The notes: a model not told the origin generated them from the letters alone. A stretch of 64,000 bases of DNA from an uncultured Alphaproteobacteria bacterium (GCA_900079695.1 LT599022.1:3641892-3705891); one strand, 5' to 3'; counted from the stretch's first letter, positions 44,748-54,615 are shown. Made by a program: numbers and translations.

Positions 44748-46541
44748 ATGTGCGGCATCGCCGGAATCATCACCACGCCCGAGGGGCGCGCGATCCTCGA
44801 GCGCCGCGACGCCTCGCTCGACGCGATGGCGGCGGCGATGGCGCATCGCGGCCCCGACGGGCGCGGCGACCTCCGCCGCGACGGCACCGCGTTTTCCCAC
44901 CTCCGTCTCGCGATCATCGACCTCACCGGCGGCGATCAGCCGCTTCACGGCCCGGGCGGTCTCGCCCTGGTCGGCAACGGCGAGGTCTACAACTACCGCG
45001 AACTCCGCGGCGAACTCGCGGGCGTCAACTTCGCCACCAATTCGGATTGCGAGCCGCCGCTCTACCTCTACCGCCGCGACGGCGTCGGCTTCGTCGAGCA
45101 CCTGCGCGGGATGTACGCGCTGGCGCTGCACGACCCGGCGCACGACCGGGTGATCCTCTCCCGCGATCCGTTCGGCATCAAGCCGCTCTACGTGATGCCG
45201 ACCAAGCTCGGCCTCGCCTTCGCCTCCGAGCCGCAGGCGCTGCTCGCCGCCGAGTGGGCGGAGCGGCGCGTCAGCCCGGAGAAGGCGACCGAACTGCTGC
45301 AGCTCCAGTTCACCACCGGCAAGGACACGGTGTTCCCCGACATCAAGCGGGTCGCGCCGGGCGAGACCCTGGTGGTCGAGCAGGGGCGGATCGCCGGGCA
45401 CCATTACCGCTCGTGCTGGCCCGCGCCCGATCCCGAGGCGGCGAAGTGGCAGACCAGCGGCGAGAAGGCGGTGGAGCGCTTCGACCGGGTGTTCCAGGAT
45501 ACCGTCGATTTCCATCAGCGCTCCGACGTGCCCTACGGCATGTTCCTTTCCGGCGGGGTGGACAGTTCCGCGATCCTGGCGATGATGGCGCGGCTGAACG
45601 GCCAGCCGGTCAAGGCGTTCACCGCGGGCTTCCCCGAAACCGGGGTGCACGACGAGCGCGACCACGCCCGCGCGGTGGCGCAGGCGGTGGGGGCCGAGCA
45701 CGTCGAGGTGCCGATTCAGGAGTTCGACTTCTGGGCGCACCTGCCGAAGATCGTCGCGGCGATGGACGACCCGGTGGCCGACTACGCGATCGTGCCGACC
45801 TGGTTCCTCGCGCGCGAGGCGGCGAAGTCGGTAAAGGTGATCCTCTCCGGCGAGGGCGGCGACGAGATGTTCGCGGGCTACGGCCGCTATCGCGGCGCGG
45901 TGCGGCCCTGGCCGTTCAAGAAGGCGATGCGCGCGAAGGGCGCGCTCGACGGCCTGGGGGTGCTGCGCGACGACGGCGTCGCCTGGCGGCGCGGCATCGC
46001 CGCGGCGGAAAAGGCGGTGGCGGGCGCGGGAATCAAGGGGTTGCAGGCGCAGCAGGCGGTCGATTGCCTCGACTGGCTGCCCAACGACCTCCTCACCAAG
46101 CTCGACCGCTGTCTGATGGCGCACGGCGTCGAGGGGCGGGTGCCGTTCCTAGACGTCGAGATCGCGCGGTTCGCCCAGACCCTGCCGGACAGCCTGCGCG
46201 TGCACGGTCGGCTGGGAAAGTACGTGGTGCGCCGCTGGCTCGAAAAGCACCTGCCGCAGAGCAAGCCGTTCGCGAAGAAGCGCGGCTTCACCGTGCCGGT
46301 GGCGGAGTGGATCGGCCTCGAGGCCAAGGCGCTGGGGCCGCTGGTGGCCGCCGACGCGGGCATCGCCGAGATCTGCGACCCCGACGCGGTGCGCAAGGTG
46401 TTCGCCGCGCTCGCCGTCGAGAACCCCGACAAGCGTACCGGCGCGGCCGCCTGGCACCTGCTGTTCTACGCCCTCTGGCACCGCCGCCACATCGAGGGCG
46501 CGCCGGTCGCGGGCGGGGTGTTCGAGGTTCTCAAAGGATAA
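44748..46541 (+). CDS. asnB: asparagine synthase, glutamine-hydrolysing
   Basis: A 597-residue class II glutamine amidotransferase. Cys2 (MCGIAGI) is the glutaminase nucleophile; HRGPDGRG and LVGNGEVYNYRELR belong to the N-domain. The synthetase domain has the PP-loop SGGVDSS starting at Ser268 and GEGGDEMFAGYGRYRG. Position beside glycosyltransferases suggests it may instead amidate a sugar or surface precursor, as several AsnB paralogues do; the sequence alone cannot decide. Confidence 0.9.
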   Translation: MCGIAGIITTPEGRAILERRDASLDAMAAAMAHRGPDGRGDLRRDGTAFSHLRLAIIDLTGGDQPLHGPGGLALVGNGEVYNYRELRGELAGVNFATNSDCEPPLYLYRRDGVGFVEHLRGMYALALHDPAHDRVILSRDPFGIKPLYVMPTKLGLAFASEPQALLAAEWAERRVSPEKATELLQLQFTTGKDTVFPDIKRVAPGETLVVEQGRIAGHHYRSCWPAPDPEAAKWQTSGEKAVERFDRVFQDTVDFHQRSDVPYGMFLSGGVDSSAILAMMARLNGQPVKAFTAGFPETGVHDERDHARAVAQAVGAEHVEVPIQEFDFWAHLPKIVAAMDDPVADYAIVPTWFLAREAAKSVKVILSGEGGDEMFAGYGRYRGAVRPWPFKKAMRAKGALDGLGVLRDDGVAWRRGIAAAEKAVAGAGIKGLQAQQAVDCLDWLPNDLLTKLDRCLMAHGVEGRVPFLDVEIARFAQTLPDSLRVHGRLGKYVVRRWLEKHLPQSKPFAKKRGFTVPVAEWIGLEAKALGPLVAADAGIAEICDPDAVRKVFAALAVENPDKRTGAAAWHLLFYALWHRRHIEGAPVAGGVFEVLKG

Positions 46542-46577
46542 CGCGTTTCGGCACCGTGACTTCCGGCGATTCCGATC

Positions 46578-46608
46578 TATATTTCCCGAACGGATTTTCG
46601 GGAAAGGA
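46578..46608 (+). promoter_or_regulatory. inverted repeat at the dihydroorotase start region
   Basis: Arms TTTCCCGAA (46582-46590) and TTCGGGAAA (46597-46605) are perfect and 6 bases apart. The right arm overlaps the AAAGGA ribosome site (46603-46608) of the gene starting at 46615. A TATATT (46578-46583) overlaps the left arm. The element could be an operator or an mRNA hairpin hiding the ribosome site. Confidence 0.5.
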
Positions 46609-46614
46609 CGGGAC

Positions 46615-47943
46615 ATGGCCGATCGTTACGACTGGGTGCTGCGCGGCGCGGCGGTGTTCACCCCCAAGGGACTGGTCTCCGCCGACATCGGCGTGAGCGG
46701 CGGGCGGATCGCGAAGATCGGCGACATCCGCCCCGGCTCCGGCGCGGTCGAGGACAGCCTCTCCGGCCTCACCGTGCTGCCCGGCGTGATCGACACCCAG
46801 GTTCACTTCCGCGAGCCGGGCGCCGAGCACAAGGAAGACCTCGCCACCGGCACCGCCGCCGCCGCCAAAGGCGGCGTCACCGCGATCTGCGACATGCCCA
46901 ACACCAAGCCCAACACCACCTCGCCCGAGGCGCTGGCCGACAAGGTGGCGCGCGGCAAGAGGCGCGCCTGGGTGGACTACGCCTTCTACCTCGGCGCCAC
47001 CGCCGAGAACGCCGCCGACCTCGCCGCCTGGGAGAACCTGCCCGGGTGCTGCGGCATCAAGGTGTTCATGGGCTCCTCCACCGGCACCCTGCTGGTGGAC
47101 GAACAGGCGGCGCTGGAAACCATCTTCGCCACCGGCAAGCGCCGCGTCGCCGTCCACGCCGAGGACGAAACCCGCCTCAAGGCGCGCTACGCCCTGGTGG
47201 CCGAGGGCGCGCCGGTGCCGATGCATCCGGTCTGGCGCGACGAGGAGACCGCGACGATCGCGGTCCGGCGGTTGATCGACCTCGCGCGCCGCAGCGGCCG
47301 CGCCACCCATTGCCTGCACGTCACCAGCGCCGGCGAGATGGAGCTGCTGCGCGACCGCCCCGCCAACATGACGGTGGAGGTGACGCCGCAGCATCTCACC
47401 CTCGCCGCGCCCGACGCCTACGACCGCCTCGGCACCTTCGCGCAAATGAACCCGCCGATCCGCGACGCCCGCCATCGCGACGCGCTGTGGGCGGCGCTGA
47501 AGGCGGGGGTGGTCTCCTGCCTCGGGTCGGACCACGCGCCGCACACGCGGGAGGAAAAGGCGCAGCCCTACCCGAAGTCGCCCTCCGGGATGCCCGGGGT
47601 GCAGACCCTGGTGCCGGTGATGCTCGACCACGTCAACGCCGGGCGGCTCGGGCTTTCGGATTTCGTGCGGCTGGCGTCGGCCAACCCGGCGCGGATGTTC
47701 GGCATGGCCGGACGCGGCGCGATCGCCGAGGGCTATCGCGCCGATTTCACGATCGTCGACATGGGGGCGGAGCGCACCATCGCCGACGACTGGATCGCCA
47801 GCCGCTGCGGCTGGACGCCGTTCGCCGGGATGCGCGTGACCGGCTGGCCGGTGATCACCGCGGTGGGCGGCCGGGTGGTGATGCGCGAGGACGCGTTGAT
47901 CGGCACGCCCAAGGGCGCGCCGATCGCGTTCGATCCGGTGTGA
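46615..47943 (+). CDS. pyrC: dihydroorotase
   Basis: A 442-residue amidohydrolase of pyrimidine synthesis. VLPGVIDTQVHFREPGAEHK holds the metal-site strand, with Gln where most relatives have the first His of the H-x-H pair; KVFMGSSTG carries the carboxylated Lys; HAED, CLHVTSAGE and LGSDHAPH provide the other ligands and Asp. The GSDHAPHTREEK loop is typical of class I enzymes. It could be a non-catalytic homologue, but the Gln variant is common in alphaproteobacterial members. Confidence 0.88.
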   Translation: MADRYDWVLRGAAVFTPKGLVSADIGVSGGRIAKIGDIRPGSGAVEDSLSGLTVLPGVIDTQVHFREPGAEHKEDLATGTAAAAKGGVTAICDMPNTKPNTTSPEALADKVARGKRRAWVDYAFYLGATAENAADLAAWENLPGCCGIKVFMGSSTGTLLVDEQAALETIFATGKRRVAVHAEDETRLKARYALVAEGAPVPMHPVWRDEETATIAVRRLIDLARRSGRATHCLHVTSAGEMELLRDRPANMTVEVTPQHLTLAAPDAYDRLGTFAQMNPPIRDARHRDALWAALKAGVVSCLGSDHAPHTREEKAQPYPKSPSGMPGVQTLVPVMLDHVNAGRLGLSDFVRLASANPARMFGMAGRGAIAEGYRADFTIVDMGAERTIADDWIASRCGWTPFAGMRVTGWPVITAVGGRVVMREDALIGTPKGAPIAFDPV

Positions 47944-47949
47944 GGGCGG

Positions 47950-48528
47950 TTACGCCGCCCGGTCGTCGGGGCGCTTCTCGCCGGTGACCGGGTCGACCTC
48001 GGCGGTTTTGAAGGGGAAGGGCAGCAGGCCCGCGCCGCCGTTTTCGGTCGGCTCGGCGACGTTGCTCTCGTCGCGCTTCGCCGGTTCGGCGGAGATCGGC
48101 TTGTCGGCGTTGGCCGCGGCCTCGGCGGTCTTCTCCTCGGTGTCCTTCTGAATCCGCGCCTCGATCGTCTCGCGGATCTTGTCCTCGATCTTCTTGCGTT
48201 CGTCGGCGGGCAGGTTGGCGAGCTCTTCCTCGGTCATGCCCATCGAGCCGAGGATCTGCGCCCGCATCCGTTCCTCGGGGGTCTTGTCCATATAATCGAG
48301 GAAGTCCTGCGCCGCGTCCGATTGGCCGAGGCCCTGCGCCGCCACCGCGGTTTCGGGCGTGACCACCTTGGCGCCGAGGGTGCTTTCGATGGTCCTCTGC
48401 CGCGCGTCGGCGTCGTCGGAGGCGCTCGCGAGCGCCTTCTGCCAAAGCGAGCCGTCCGCCGTCGCGCCGGTGACGGAGGAGGCGATCAGGGAGGAGCGGT
48501 CGATTTCGCGGGTAGTGATGCTGGTCAT
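47950..48528 (-). CDS. hypothetical alphaproteobacterial protein
   Basis: A 192-residue acidic protein convergent with the dihydroorotase gene (7 bases between stop codons). The conserved-looking core is FLDYMDKTPEERMRAQILGS, MGMTEEELANLPADERKKIE and KIRETIEARIQ; the rest is low complexity and Ala-rich. No signal peptide. This core recurs in Rhodospirillales proteins of unknown role. Confidence 0.75.
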   Translation of the reverse strand: MTSITTREIDRSSLIASSVTGATADGSLWQKALASASDDADARQRTIESTLGAKVVTPETAVAAQGLGQSDAAQDFLDYMDKTPEERMRAQILGSMGMTEEELANLPADERKKIEDKIRETIEARIQKDTEEKTAEAAANADKPISAEPAKRDESNVAEPTENGGAGLLPFPFKTAEVDPVTGEKRPDDRAA

Positions 48529-48671
48529 CGGGGGCCTCGGGTGTTGCGTCGTCCGAGCTTTTCAAGCAATTCGCGGGCCAGAGAAAACGTCAATTCCATC
48601 AATGGGCTGGTTCGGCGCGAGGCGGCAGGATCTGCCGTTTCGGGCGCAACCCGGCAAGTTTCGCCGGGTGG

Positions 48672-48697
48672 GGAACGCGAGGCCGCCCGGCGGCGTT
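48672..48697 (+). promoter_or_regulatory. EcfG-type general stress promoter
   Basis: GGAAC (48672-48676) and CGTT (48694-48697) are separated by 17 bases, matching the alphaproteobacterial EcfG sigma consensus GGAAC-N16/17-CGTT. The predicted transcript starts near 48704 and its leader begins with an 8-bp hairpin, CCGCCGCC (48707-48714) and GGCGGCGG (48722-48729). It lies 58 bases upstream of the DUF892 gene. Confidence 0.6.
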
Positions 48698-48754
48698 GGC
48701 TCCCGACCGCCGCCGCTCGCGGGCGGCGGCTCCCAACTCCAGAGGAGACTCGAA

Positions 48755-49261
48755 ATGCCAAAGGAAAAGGGACTTCAGGAGCTGTTCCACGACACCCTGC
48801 GCGACGTCTACTACGCCGAGCGCAAGATCGTCACGGCGTTGCAGAAGATGAAGCGCGCCGCGCTCGCCGAAGAGCTCGAAACCGCGTTCGAGCGCCATCG
48901 CGAGCAGACCCAGGGCCAGATCGAGCGCCTGCAACGGGTGTTCGAGATCATCGGCAAACCGGCCCGCGGCAAGACCTGCGAGGCGATCGAAGGGCTGATC
49001 GGCGAAACCGAGGAGGTGATCGACGAGTACAACGGGTCGGCGGCTCTCGACGCCGGGCTGATCGGCTGTGCCCAGGCGGTGGAGCACTACGAGATCAGCC
49101 GCTACGGCACCCTTCGGCGCTGGGCCGAGGAACTCGGTCTGGCGGAAGCGGCGGGGCTGCTGAACGAGACCTTGAAGGAGGAGGCCGAGACCGACGCTGC
49201 CCTCACCAAGCTTGCCGAGCGGGTCGCCAACGATCGCGCCAAGGCGGGCAAGGTGGCCTGA
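48755..49261 (+). CDS. DUF892/YciE ferritin-like stress protein
   Basis: A 168-residue four-helix protein. ATG 48755 has AGAGGAG upstream; the longer frame from 48359 is antisense shadow. GLQELFHDTLRDVYYAERKI, FERHREQTQGQIERLQRVFE, and AQAVEHYEISRYGTL are the ferritin-like helices with Glu/His metal ligands, as in YciE. Members of this family are general-stress proteins in alphaproteobacteria, which fits the EcfG-type promoter. Confidence 0.9.
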   Translation: MPKEKGLQELFHDTLRDVYYAERKIVTALQKMKRAALAEELETAFERHREQTQGQIERLQRVFEIIGKPARGKTCEAIEGLIGETEEVIDEYNGSAALDAGLIGCAQAVEHYEISRYGTLRRWAEELGLAEAAGLLNETLKEEAETDAALTKLAERVANDRAKAGKVA

Positions 49262-49329
49262 CCGCGCGACGAAACGCGGCGAGCCGGGGCGATCCCGGCT
49301 CGTGGCGGCTCTCGAAATCGAAAGGGGAA

Positions 49330-49404
49330 TGGTGCCGCAGAGAAGAATTGAACTTCCGACCCCACCCTTACCAAGGGTGTGCTCTACCCCTGAGCTACTG
49401 CGGC
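49330..49404 (-). tRNA. tRNA-Thr(GGT)
   Basis: A 75-base minus-strand cloverleaf with acceptor arms GCCGCAG and CTGCGGC, encoded CCA, T loop TTCAATT and anticodon loop TTGGTAA (anticodon GGT). All stems pair. Confidence 0.97.
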
Positions 49405-49737
49405 ACATTTCCGGGGCAACGTCGCGTGGTGTCGACGTGAGGCGGCTTTCATACACAAGCCCGGAGGCCCTGGCAAGCCCTTAAGGAAAAAATTCGCAAC
49501 GGCCGCTCCGCGAATGCGGTATCCTCCCGTCCGGCGACGGTTTCCCGAAGGAGGGGAGAGATGAGAGGCGATGGCGGCGACCGCGAACGGCTCGCGGCGG
49601 AGGCGCTCCGGCGCAATCTCCGGCTCAGACGCGCGCAGGTGAGCGCCCGCGCGGCGGCGGATCATCATGCCTTGCCGAGCGCGGCGCTTGCCGCTAAGAC
49701 TGTCGGCACCGCGGAAGGGACCAAGGAAGGGCCGAAC

Positions 49738-50292
49738 ATGGGCGTGATGCCGGACCACTGGATTCGCAGGATGGCGCAGGACCAGGGGATGATCTCCCCG
49801 TTCGAGGACCGCCTGCATCGGGAAGGGGTAATCTCCTACGGCCTGTCGTCCTACGGCTACGACGCGCGCTGCTCCACCGAGTTCAAGGTCTTCACCAACA
49901 TCGATTCCGCGGTGGTGGACCCGAAGGCGTTCTCGGAGAAGAGCTTCGTCGACCGCAACGCCGAGGTCTGCGTGATTCCGCCGAACAGCTTCGCGCTCGC
50001 CCGCACCGTGGAATACTTCAAGATTCCCGACGACGTGCTGGTGATCTGCCTCGGCAAGTCCACCTACGCGCGCTGCGGCATCATCGTCAACGTCACGCCG
50101 CTCGAACCGGGGTGGGAGGGCCACGTGACGCTGGAGTTCTCCAACACCACGCCGCTGCCCGCGAAGATCTACGCCAACGAGGGCGTGGCGCAGTTCATCT
50201 TCCTCAAGGGCGACAGCCCGTGCGAGGTGACCTACCGCAGCCGCTCGGGCAAGTATATGAGCCAGACCGGCGTCACCCTGCCGCGCCTCTAG
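49738..50292 (+). CDS. dcd: dCTP deaminase
   Basis: A 184-residue enzyme making dUTP from dCTP. ATG 49738 (AAGGAAGG upstream) gives the family length and the usual [20 protein letters not shown] start. [29 protein letters not shown] and [20 protein letters not shown] hold the active-site Arg and Glu. The frame is open upstream to an ATG at 49561 with GGAGGGGAG before it, giving a possible 59-residue extension. The rest of 49405-49560 shows no gene. Confidence 0.93.
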   Translation: MGVMPDHWIRRMAQDQGMISPFEDRLHREGVISYGLSSYGYDARCSTEFKVFTNIDSAVVDPKAFSEKSFVDRNAEVCVIPPNSFALARTVEYFKIPDDVLVICLGKSTYARCGIIVNVTPLEPGWEGHVTLEFSNTTPLPAKIYANEGVAQFIFLKGDSPCEVTYRSRSGKYMSQTGVTLPRL

Positions 50293-50305
50293 GACCGACA
50301 CCCGC

Positions 50306-51589
50306 ATGGACAGCATCCGAATTCGCGGCGGCATTCCGCTGAAGGGCACGATCCCGATCAGCGGCGCCAAGAACGCCGCGCTGCCGCTGATGGCGGCGAC
50401 GCTTCTCTCCGCAGAAACCCTGACGCTGCGCAACCTGCCGCACCTCGTCGACATCGCGACGATGGCCAACCTGTTGGCCTCGCACGGCGTCGCCCTGCAT
50501 ATGAAGGGCGACGGCGGCGAGGGTTGCGGCGGCCGGGTGCTGGACCTCACCACCGCGAAGATCACCGACACCACCGCGCATTACGATCTGGTGCGGAAGA
50601 TGCGCGCCTCGATCCTGGTGCTCGGGCCGCTGCTCGCGCGCGAGGGGCGGGCGCGGGTGTCGCTGCCGGGCGGCTGCGCGATCGGCGCGCGGCCGGTGGA
50701 TCTGCACCTGAAGGCGCTCGAGCAGATGGGCGCGACGATCTCGATCGACGGCGGTTACGTCGACGCGCGGGTGGAGGGCCGCCTCAAGGGCGCGCATCTG
50801 GTGTTTCCGCAGGTCACCGTCACCGGCACCGAAAACCTGCTGATGGCCGCGACCCTCGCCGACGGCGAAACGATCATCGACAACGCCGCCCGCGAGCCGG
50901 AGGTCGGCGACCTCGCCGAATGCCTGATCGCGATGGGCGCGGAGATCGAGGGGGTCGGCACCGCGCGCCTGGTGGTGCGCGGCAAGGACGCGCTGCACGG
51001 CGCGGTCCATTCGGTGCTGCCCGACCGCATCGAGGCGGGGTCCTACGCCGTCGCCGCGGCGATCACCCGCGGCAAGGTGCTGCTGGAAGGCGCGGATCCG
51101 GCGCAGATGGCGGCGCTGGTCAAGGTGTTGATCGCCGCCGGGGTGCACGTCGAGCCGCAGGCGGGCGGGCTGCTGGTGGACGCCGAGGGGCGGGCGATCA
51201 AGGGCGTCGACGTGATGACCGAGCCGCACCCGGGCTTCCCCACCGACATGCAGGCGCAGGTGATGGCGCTGTTCGCCACCGCCGAGGGCGCGGCGATGAT
51301 GACCGAGACGATCTTCGAAAACCGCTTCATGCACGTGCCCGAGTTGAAACGCATGGGCGCGGACATCAACATCCATAACAACTCGGCGATCGTGCGCGGC
51401 GTCGCGCGGCTCTCGGGCGCGCCGGTGATGGCCACCGACCTGCGCGCCTCGATGTCGCTGGTGCTGGCGGCCCTCGCCGCTTCGGGCGAGACCACCATCG
51501 CCCGCGTCTACCATCTCGACCGCGGCTACGAGCGCCTCGAACAGAAGCTCGCCGCCTGCGGCGCGGAGATCGAACGCCTGCGCGGCTAG
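50306..51589 (+). CDS. murA: UDP-N-acetylglucosamine 1-carboxyvinyltransferase
   Basis: A 427-residue enzyme of the first committed step of peptidoglycan synthesis. [20 protein letters not shown] at the N-terminus, the catalytic Cys124 in [20 protein letters not shown], and [19 protein letters not shown] at the end are diagnostic. The cytoplasmic enzyme is the fosfomycin target; the Cys is present. It is 13 bases after dcd. Confidence 0.97.
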   Translation: MDSIRIRGGIPLKGTIPISGAKNAALPLMAATLLSAETLTLRNLPHLVDIATMANLLASHGVALHMKGDGGEGCGGRVLDLTTAKITDTTAHYDLVRKMRASILVLGPLLAREGRARVSLPGGCAIGARPVDLHLKALEQMGATISIDGGYVDARVEGRLKGAHLVFPQVTVTGTENLLMAATLADGETIIDNAAREPEVGDLAECLIAMGAEIEGVGTARLVVRGKDALHGAVHSVLPDRIEAGSYAVAAAITRGKVLLEGADPAQMAALVKVLIAAGVHVEPQAGGLLVDAEGRAIKGVDVMTEPHPGFPTDMQAQVMALFATAEGAAMMTETIFENRFMHVPELKRMGADINIHNNSAIVRGVARLSGAPVMATDLRASMSLVLAALAASGETTIARVYHLDRGYERLEQKLAACGAEIERLRG

Positions 51590-51609
51590 CGCCAAACGGA
51601 GACTTGCAA

Positions 51610-52278
51610 GTGCCTGCGATCGAACGGTTCATCCTGGCGTTGCCGAAAGGCCGGATTCTCGAGGAGGCGATGCCGCTGGTGCGCGCCGCCGGAATCGAGC
51701 CCGAGCCGGATTTCGACGATCCCAAGTCCCGCAAGCTGCGTTTTTCCACCAACCATCCGGACGTCGAGATCATCCGCGTCCGCAGCTTCGACGTCGCCAC
51801 CTTCGTCGCCTTCGGCGCGGCGCATTTCGGCATCTGCGGCAACGACGTGCTGATGGAGTTCGACTACGCCGACATTTACGCGCCGCTCGATCTCGGCATC
51901 GGCCGCTGCCGCCTGTCGGTGGCCGCGCCGGTGGACGTGCTCGCCGAGGATCACCCGTCGCGCTGGAGCCATATCCGCGTCGCCACCAAATATCCGTCGC
52001 TCACCCAGCGCCATTTCGCCGCGCGCGGCGTGCAGGCGGAGTGCGTCAAGCTCAACGGCGCGATGGAACTCGCGCCCCGGCTCGGCCTCTGCCGCCGGAT
52101 CGTCGATCTCGTCTCCTCGGGCGCGACGATCAAGGCCAACGGCCTGGTCGAGGTCGAGACGATCTGCGAGGTGACGTCGCGCCTGATCTTCCACCGCCCG
52201 ACCTTCAAGACCCAGCCGGACGCGATGCAGGGCTGGCTCGGCAAGTTCAGGGAGGCCGCCGATGCCCGTGTCGCTTGA
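51610..52278 (+). CDS. hisG: ATP phosphoribosyltransferase, short form
   Basis: A 222-residue enzyme opening histidine synthesis. GTG 51610 has GGAG 8 bases upstream; TTG 51604 is too close to the site. [27 protein letters not shown] and [16 protein letters not shown] are typical. The length corresponds to the short HisG class, which needs the regulatory partner HisZ; hisZ is not in this window. It overlaps hisD by 17 bases. Confidence 0.95.
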   Translation: MPAIERFILALPKGRILEEAMPLVRAAGIEPEPDFDDPKSRKLRFSTNHPDVEIIRVRSFDVATFVAFGAAHFGICGNDVLMEFDYADIYAPLDLGIGRCRLSVAAPVDVLAEDHPSRWSHIRVATKYPSLTQRHFAARGVQAECVKLNGAMELAPRLGLCRRIVDLVSSGATIKANGLVEVETICEVTSRLIFHRPTFKTQPDAMQGWLGKFREAADARVA

Positions 52279-53554
52279 CGCCCGCGCGCCCGATTTCGAG
52301 GCCCGCTTCGCCGCGCTGCTGGCGGGCAAGCGCGAAACCGCGGTGGACGTCGCCGATGCGGTGTCGGCGATTCTCGACGAGGTGCGCCGCGACGGCGACG
52401 CGGCGCTGATCCGCCTGACCGCGAAGTTCGACCGTCAGGAGCTGACGCCCGCGACCCTGCGCGTCGCCGCCGACGAGATCGCCGCCGCCGAGGCGGCGTG
52501 CGATCCGGCGCTGCTCGAAGCCCTCGACCTTGCCGCCGCGCGCATCCGCAGCTTCCACGAGAAGCAGCTGCCGCGGGATCTAGCCTACACCGACGCCGTC
52601 GGCGCGCGCCTCGGCCTGCGCTGGACCGCGGTGGACGCGGCGGGGCTCTACGTTCCCGGCGGCACCGCGTCCTATCCGTCGTCGGTGCTGATGAACGCGA
52701 TCCCCGCCAAGGTCGCGGGGGTGAAGCGTCTGGTGATGGCGGTGCCGATGCCGGGCGGCGCGGTCAACCCGCTGGTGCTGGCGGCGGCGCGGCGCGCGGG
52801 GGTGGACGAGATCTACCGCGTCGGCGGCGCCCAGGCGGTCGCGGCGCTCGCCTACGGCACCGCGACGATCCGCCCGGTCGACAAGATCGTCGGCCCCGGC
52901 AACGCCTACGTCGCCGCCGCCAAGCGGATGGTGTTCGGCACCGTCGGCATCGACATGATCGCCGGACCTTCCGAAGTTCTGGTGGTGGCCGACGCCGCCA
53001 ACGATCCGGACTGGATCGCGGTGGACCTGCTCTCCCAGGCCGAGCACGACGCTGCCGCCCAGGCGATCCTGATCACCGACGACGCCGTCTTCGCCGGAAA
53101 GGTCGCGGCGGCGGTGGAGGCGCGCCTCCGCACCCTGCCGCGCGGCAACATCGCCGCGGCGAGCTGGCGCGATCACGGCGCGCTGATCGTGGTGCCGTCG
53201 CTCGACGCCGCCCCGGCGCTGGTGGACCGGGTCGCCCCCGAACACCTCGAACTCGCGATCGCCGATCCGGACGGGTTCGCCGCCCGGGTGCGCCACGCGG
53301 GCGCGATCTTCCTCGGCCGCACCACCCCCGAGGCGCTCGGCGACTACGTCGGCGGCCCCAACCACGTGCTGCCGACCGCCCGCAGCGCGCGCTTTTCCTC
53401 CGGCCTTGGGGTGCTCGACTTCCTCAAGCGCACCACCCTCCTCGGCGCGTCGCCCGAGGCGGTGCGGGCGATCGGCCCGGCGGCGGTGCGCCTCGCCGAG
53501 AGCGAGGGCCTCACCGCGCACGCGCTCTCCGTCTCGCTCAGACTGACGCCATAG
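52262..53554 (+). CDS. hisD: histidinol dehydrogenase
   Basis: A 430-residue NAD-dependent enzyme for the last two steps of histidine synthesis. [34 protein letters not shown], the zinc-site segments [16 protein letters not shown] and the APEHLEL plus GPNHVLPT motifs are all present. ATG 52262 lies inside hisG. Confidence 0.97.
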   Translation: MPVSLDARAPDFEARFAALLAGKRETAVDVADAVSAILDEVRRDGDAALIRLTAKFDRQELTPATLRVAADEIAAAEAACDPALLEALDLAAARIRSFHEKQLPRDLAYTDAVGARLGLRWTAVDAAGLYVPGGTASYPSSVLMNAIPAKVAGVKRLVMAVPMPGGAVNPLVLAAARRAGVDEIYRVGGAQAVAALAYGTATIRPVDKIVGPGNAYVAAAKRMVFGTVGIDMIAGPSEVLVVADAANDPDWIAVDLLSQAEHDAAAQAILITDDAVFAGKVAAAVEARLRTLPRGNIAAASWRDHGALIVVPSLDAAPALVDRVAPEHLELAIADPDGFAARVRHAGAIFLGRTTPEALGDYVGGPNHVLPTARSARFSSGLGVLDFLKRTTLLGASPEAVRAIGPAAVRLAESEGLTAHALSVSLRLTP

Positions 53555-53561
53555 GATCGCC

Positions 53562-54047
53562 ATGGACCAGCCGTACACCATCGCCGAGGTGACGCTGGAC
53601 GAGCACACGCTCCACCCCCGCCCGGAGGTCGAGCACGAGCGGGCGGTGGCGATCTTCGACCTGCTCGAGGAGAACGCGTTCCGGCCGATCGACTGGCCGC
53701 ATCCGGGGCCCTACGCGCTGCACCTCTCGCTCGCCGAGAGCCGCCTGTGCATCGACGTGCGGCCGCAGGCGTGCAAGCCGGGCGAATGCGAGAGCCTGCG
53801 TCTGATCCTGCCGCTGAAGTCGTTCCGGTCGATCGTGCGGGACTACTTCCTGGTGTGCGAAAGCTATTACGATGCGATCAAGACCGCGACGCCCTCGCAG
53901 ATCGAAGCGATCGACATGGGCCGGCGCGCGCTTCACAACGAGGGCTCCGACGTGCTCCGCGAACGTCTGGCCGACAAGGTCGAGATCGACCACATGACGG
54001 CGCGGCGGTTGTTCACGTTGTTGTGCGTGCTTTACCTCAAGACCTGA
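53562..54047 (+). CDS. UPF0262 family protein
   Basis: A 161-residue protein of an alphaproteobacterial family of unknown function. ERAVAIFDLLEENAFRPID, ALHLSLAESRLCIDVR and FRSIVRDYFLVCESYYDAIK are the conserved parts. It sits between hisD and the low-molecular-weight phosphatase as in most alphaproteobacteria, within the same operon. Confidence 0.92.
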   Translation: MDQPYTIAEVTLDEHTLHPRPEVEHERAVAIFDLLEENAFRPIDWPHPGPYALHLSLAESRLCIDVRPQACKPGECESLRLILPLKSFRSIVRDYFLVCESYYDAIKTATPSQIEAIDMGRRALHNEGSDVLRERLADKVEIDHMTARRLFTLLCVLYLKT

Positions 54048-54054
54048 GCGAACC

Positions 54055-54615
54055 ATGTCCCGACCGCCGTCCGCCATCCTGTTCGCCTGCACCGCCAACG
54101 CGATCCGATCGCCGATGGCGGCGGCGCTGTTCCGCGCCGCGCACGGCGGCAAGGCCTACGTGGAATCGGTCGGCCTGCGCGCCGGAGAGCCCGATCCGTT
54201 CGTGCCGGTGGTGCTCGCCGAGGCGGGGATCGGCGGCCTCGACGCGCACCAGCCGAAAACCTTCGACGACCTCGTCGACGACAATTTCGAGGTGATCGTC
54301 GCCTTGAGCCGCGAGGCGTTCGACCGCGCGCAGGAGCTGACCCGCACGGTCCACTGCGAGGTGGTGTTCTGGCCCACCGAAGATCCGGCGCTGGTCGAGG
54401 GCAACCGCGAGGCGCGGCTCGACGCCTACCGCCACGTGCGCGACGACCTGCGCGCCCGCATTCTGCGTGAGTGGCCGATGGGCCAGCCCGCGCCCGAACC
54501 CGCCCCCGCCGAGGCCGACGGCACGCCCGAGCGCGAGGGCGGGATGCGGCTGCGGCGGCGCGGCCGCGATATCTGGACGCGGATGCGCATGGGCATCCGC
54601 AGGATGCGGCGTTGA
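54055..54615 (+). CDS. low-molecular-weight protein-tyrosine-phosphatase-like protein
   Basis: A 186-residue protein with the P-loop Cys12-x5-Arg18 in FACTANAIRSPMAAAL. The Asp near the end of the domain (WPTEDPALVEGN) fits the general acid. A basic tail (RLRRRGRDIWTRMRMGIRRM) extends beyond the normal 140-150 residues. It may act on tyrosine phosphates or be arsenate-reductase-like. Located just before infA, as in related genomes. Confidence 0.85.
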   Translation: MSRPPSAILFACTANAIRSPMAAALFRAAHGGKAYVESVGLRAGEPDPFVPVVLAEAGIGGLDAHQPKTFDDLVDDNFEVIVALSREAFDRAQELTRTVHCEVVFWPTEDPALVEGNREARLDAYRHVRDDLRARILREWPMGQPAPEPAPAEADGTPEREGGMRLRRRGRDIWTRMRMGIRRMRR

